The translations under genes and the position numbers were made by a program. From an uncultured Eubacteriaceae bacterium (GTDB lineage: Bacteria > Bacillota > Clostridia > Lachnospirales > CAG-274), in the NCBI GenBank assembly GCA_947565475.1, contig CANOGI010000137.1:1-6161 (forward strand): a stretch of DNA of 6,161 nucleotides, given 5' to 3'. Below, piece by piece: positions 5,333 to 6,161 of the stretch (position 1 is its first letter; each line of letters begins with the position of its first letter). The notes beneath the pieces are model-generated. The model worked only from the letters and a program-made list of their open reading frames with translations, made no database searches and had not been told where the DNA came from.

Positions 5333-5481
5333 GCGGAATTTAACCGACAGAGGAAGTCCCCTGCTTCTTAAACGGGGATACTTACTCTTGTGTTCAGGGG
5401 GAGTGCAAGCTCACTCTGAATACAAAGGCGAATACTTTCGTCGTCGGTTACTCGAATTTTTGTTATACAAAAATTCGAGTA
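5333..5481 (+). ncRNA. Structured RNA candidate, four-helix junction plus 3' hairpin, class unknown
   Basis: A perfect 8-bp closing helix P1, TAACCGAC/GTCGGTTA (5341-5348 with 5443-5450), encloses three helices. P2 is GTCCCC/GGGGAT (5356-5361 with 5374-5379). P3 is TTGTGTTCAG/CTGAATACAA (5388-5397 with 5416-5425), with an apical AGTG/CACT stem. P4 is GGCGAA/TTCGTC (5427-5432 with 5437-5442), which abuts P1 directly and could stack on it. A perfect 14-bp hairpin follows (5449-5462 with 5468-5481). The GC content is well above that of its surroundings. It has its own promoter-like sequence and no credible open frame. It could be a free-standing small RNA or a riboswitch-like leader for trmL. 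I compared it from memory with common riboswitches, 4.5S, 6S, 5S, RNase P, tmRNA and T-boxes and found no match. Confidence 0.6.
5449..5481 (+). terminator. Perfect 14-bp hairpin ending the structured RNA
   Basis: TACTCGAATTTTTG (5449-5462) pairs with CAAAAATTCGAGTA (5468-5481) around the loop TTATA. It shares its first two bases with the end of helix P1. No T tract follows (the next bases are GTATTGATAAG), so it is either a non-canonical terminator, a processing or stability hairpin, or part of a regulatory switch. Confidence 0.4.
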
Positions 5482-5484
5482 GTA

Positions 5485-5513
5485 TTGATAAGTTTTGAAT
5501 AGCTTAGGATAAA
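5485..5513 (+). promoter_or_regulatory. Possible separate promoter of trmL
   Basis: TTGATA (5485-5490, 5 of 6), a 17-base gap and GATAAA (5508-5513, 4 of 6) would start transcription near 5520, right at the ribosome binding site. The very short leader weakens the call. If it is real, trmL is independent of the structured RNA. Confidence 0.3.
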
Positions 5514-5519
5514 TTATTT

Positions 5520-5525
5520 AAGAGG
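5520..5525 (+). promoter_or_regulatory. Ribosome binding site that decides the trmL start
   Basis: AAGAGG ends 9 bases before the ATG at 5535. The TTG at 5526 is directly adjacent to it and cannot be used efficiently, so the longer N terminus (MIF) is rejected. Confidence 0.65.
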
Positions 5526-5534
5526 TTGATTTTT

Positions 5535-6029
5535 ATGAATATTGTTTTACTTGAGCCGGAAATACCTCAAAATACGGGGAATATTGGAAGAACTTGCGTC
5601 GCTACGGGTACGGCTCTCCATCTAATAAAGCCTTTGGGATTTGATATTGACGAAAAATCCGTCAAAAGGTCGGGGCTTGATTATTGGAAAGACCTTAATT
5701 TAAGATGTTATGATAATTTTGAGACTTTTATTGAGGAAAATCCAAACGCCCATATTTTCATGGCTACCACAAAAGCGAGAAAATCTTATACGGACGTTAA
5801 ATTTGAGAAAGACTGTTTTATTATGTTTGGAAAAGAAAGCGCCGGAATCCCAGAGGAAATTCTTTTGAGATATAAGGAAAATTGTGTAAGGATTCCTATG
5901 CTTGAGAAGTACCGCTCTCTGAATTTATCCAATTCTGTCGCCGTGATTTTATATGAGGCTTTAAGGCAGAATAATTTTGAGAATTTTCTTTTTGAGGGAG
6001 ATTTGCACAGGCATAGCTGGGATGAGTAG
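5535..6029 (+). CDS. trmL: tRNA (cytidine/uridine-34-2'-O)-methyltransferase
   Basis: This SPOUT-class enzyme 2'-O-methylates the wobble nucleotide of leucine tRNAs with S-adenosylmethionine. It acts in the cytoplasm, normally as a dimer. The product is 164 residues (E. coli TrmL has about 157). The SPOUT signatures are in order: NIVLLEPEIPQNTGNIGRTC at the N terminus, the IFMATTKARKSY strand, FGKESAGIPEEIL (the knot motif), and IPMLEKYRSLNLSNSVAVIL with the S-adenosylmethionine-binding knot. RSLNLSNSVAV is diagnostic of the TrmL/TrmH group, and the small size without an extra RNA-binding domain points to TrmL. It lies 54 bases after the hairpin of the structured RNA and may be transcribed with it or from its own weak promoter. 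The start was chosen on ribosome-site spacing. Confidence 0.95.
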   Translation: MNIVLLEPEIPQNTGNIGRTCVATGTALHLIKPLGFDIDEKSVKRSGLDYWKDLNLRCYDNFETFIEENPNAHIFMATTKARKSYTDVKFEKDCFIMFGKESAGIPEEILLRYKENCVRIPMLEKYRSLNLSNSVAVILYEALRQNNFENFLFEGDLHRHSWDE

Positions 6030-6108
6030 CGTCGTGTATTTGTTTGTTGATATTAGAGGGGTTTTTTAAGTCAATAAAATAATATTTTTTTATATACCCT
6101 TTAAATTC

Positions 6109-6157
6109 ATATGCAGCGCATATTCTGTTTTCGGAGATTCTCCGAATTCTCCGTTTT
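6109..6157 (+). terminator. Possible terminator region at the window end
   Basis: Two small hairpins lie past trmL: ATATGC-AGC-GCATAT (6109-6123), and CGGAGA/TCTCCG (6132-6137 with 6148-6153) followed by TTTTG. The second has the stem-plus-T form of an intrinsic terminator, although the stem is only 6 bp and an alternative fold (CGGAG-ATT-CTCCG) competes. The window ends 4 bases later. Confidence 0.35.
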
Positions 6158-6161
6158 GAAA

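Noticed and set aside
5349..5387. Right-end hairpin of an IS200/IS605 TnpB element (GAAGTCCCC...GGGGATAC)
   Set aside because: The local hairpin resembles such ends, but no tnpA or tnpB remnant exists nearby and the hairpin is enclosed by a perfect closing helix with further stems, which fits a self-contained RNA better.
5341..5450. Integron attC site (TTTAAC ... GTTA ends)
   Set aside because: The right end reads GTTACTC and not GTTRRRY, and there is no integrase or cassette layout.

Overview
This window reads as a segment of a low-GC (about one third G+C by eye) Firmicutes-type chromosome, most likely from a clostridial anaerobe. The clues are the AT-rich intergenic DNA, strong GGAGG-type ribosome binding sites, use of a TTG start, and the gene set: ammonia-dependent AsnA, a short manganese catalase, an agmatine deiminase pathway and TrmL. 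I cannot name a genus. All five protein genes are recognisable, intact housekeeping or metabolic enzymes. The unexplained content lies between the genes.

Left part (1-2360). A copy of a structured repeat lies at the window edge (1-172). Two minus-strand genes follow: asnA at 319-1323 and a manganese catalase at 1643-2320. An intrinsic terminator (about 1481-1536) separates them, so they are probably separate transcripts. The catalase start is best moved to an internal TTG, 13 codons inside the longest frame.

Middle (2360-3213). An 854-base gene-free stretch holds a possible decayed repeat copy (2426-2542), a good promoter followed by two hairpins (2572-2715), and a second near-complete repeat copy (2925-3095). 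Both good copies point the same way, and together they bracket asnA and the catalase.

Right part (3214-6161). aguA and aguB lie in tandem on the plus strand and encode consecutive steps from agmatine through N-carbamoylputrescine to putrescine. Between them sits a 25-base scrap of the repeat (4327-4351). A strong promoter then precedes a compact structured RNA candidate (about 5333-5481). It has four helices closing on one junction, followed by a perfect 14-bp hairpin. trmL, a tRNA wobble 2'-O-methyltransferase gene, comes next, and a weak terminator candidate lies at the window end.

The two items most likely to be undescribed are the structured RNA between aguB and trmL and the repeat family. 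The repeat shows a helix kept by G-U wobble changes between copies, which suggests it acts as plus-strand RNA. I could not match either to a known RNA class. No transposase, CRISPR array, tRNA or rRNA gene was found.
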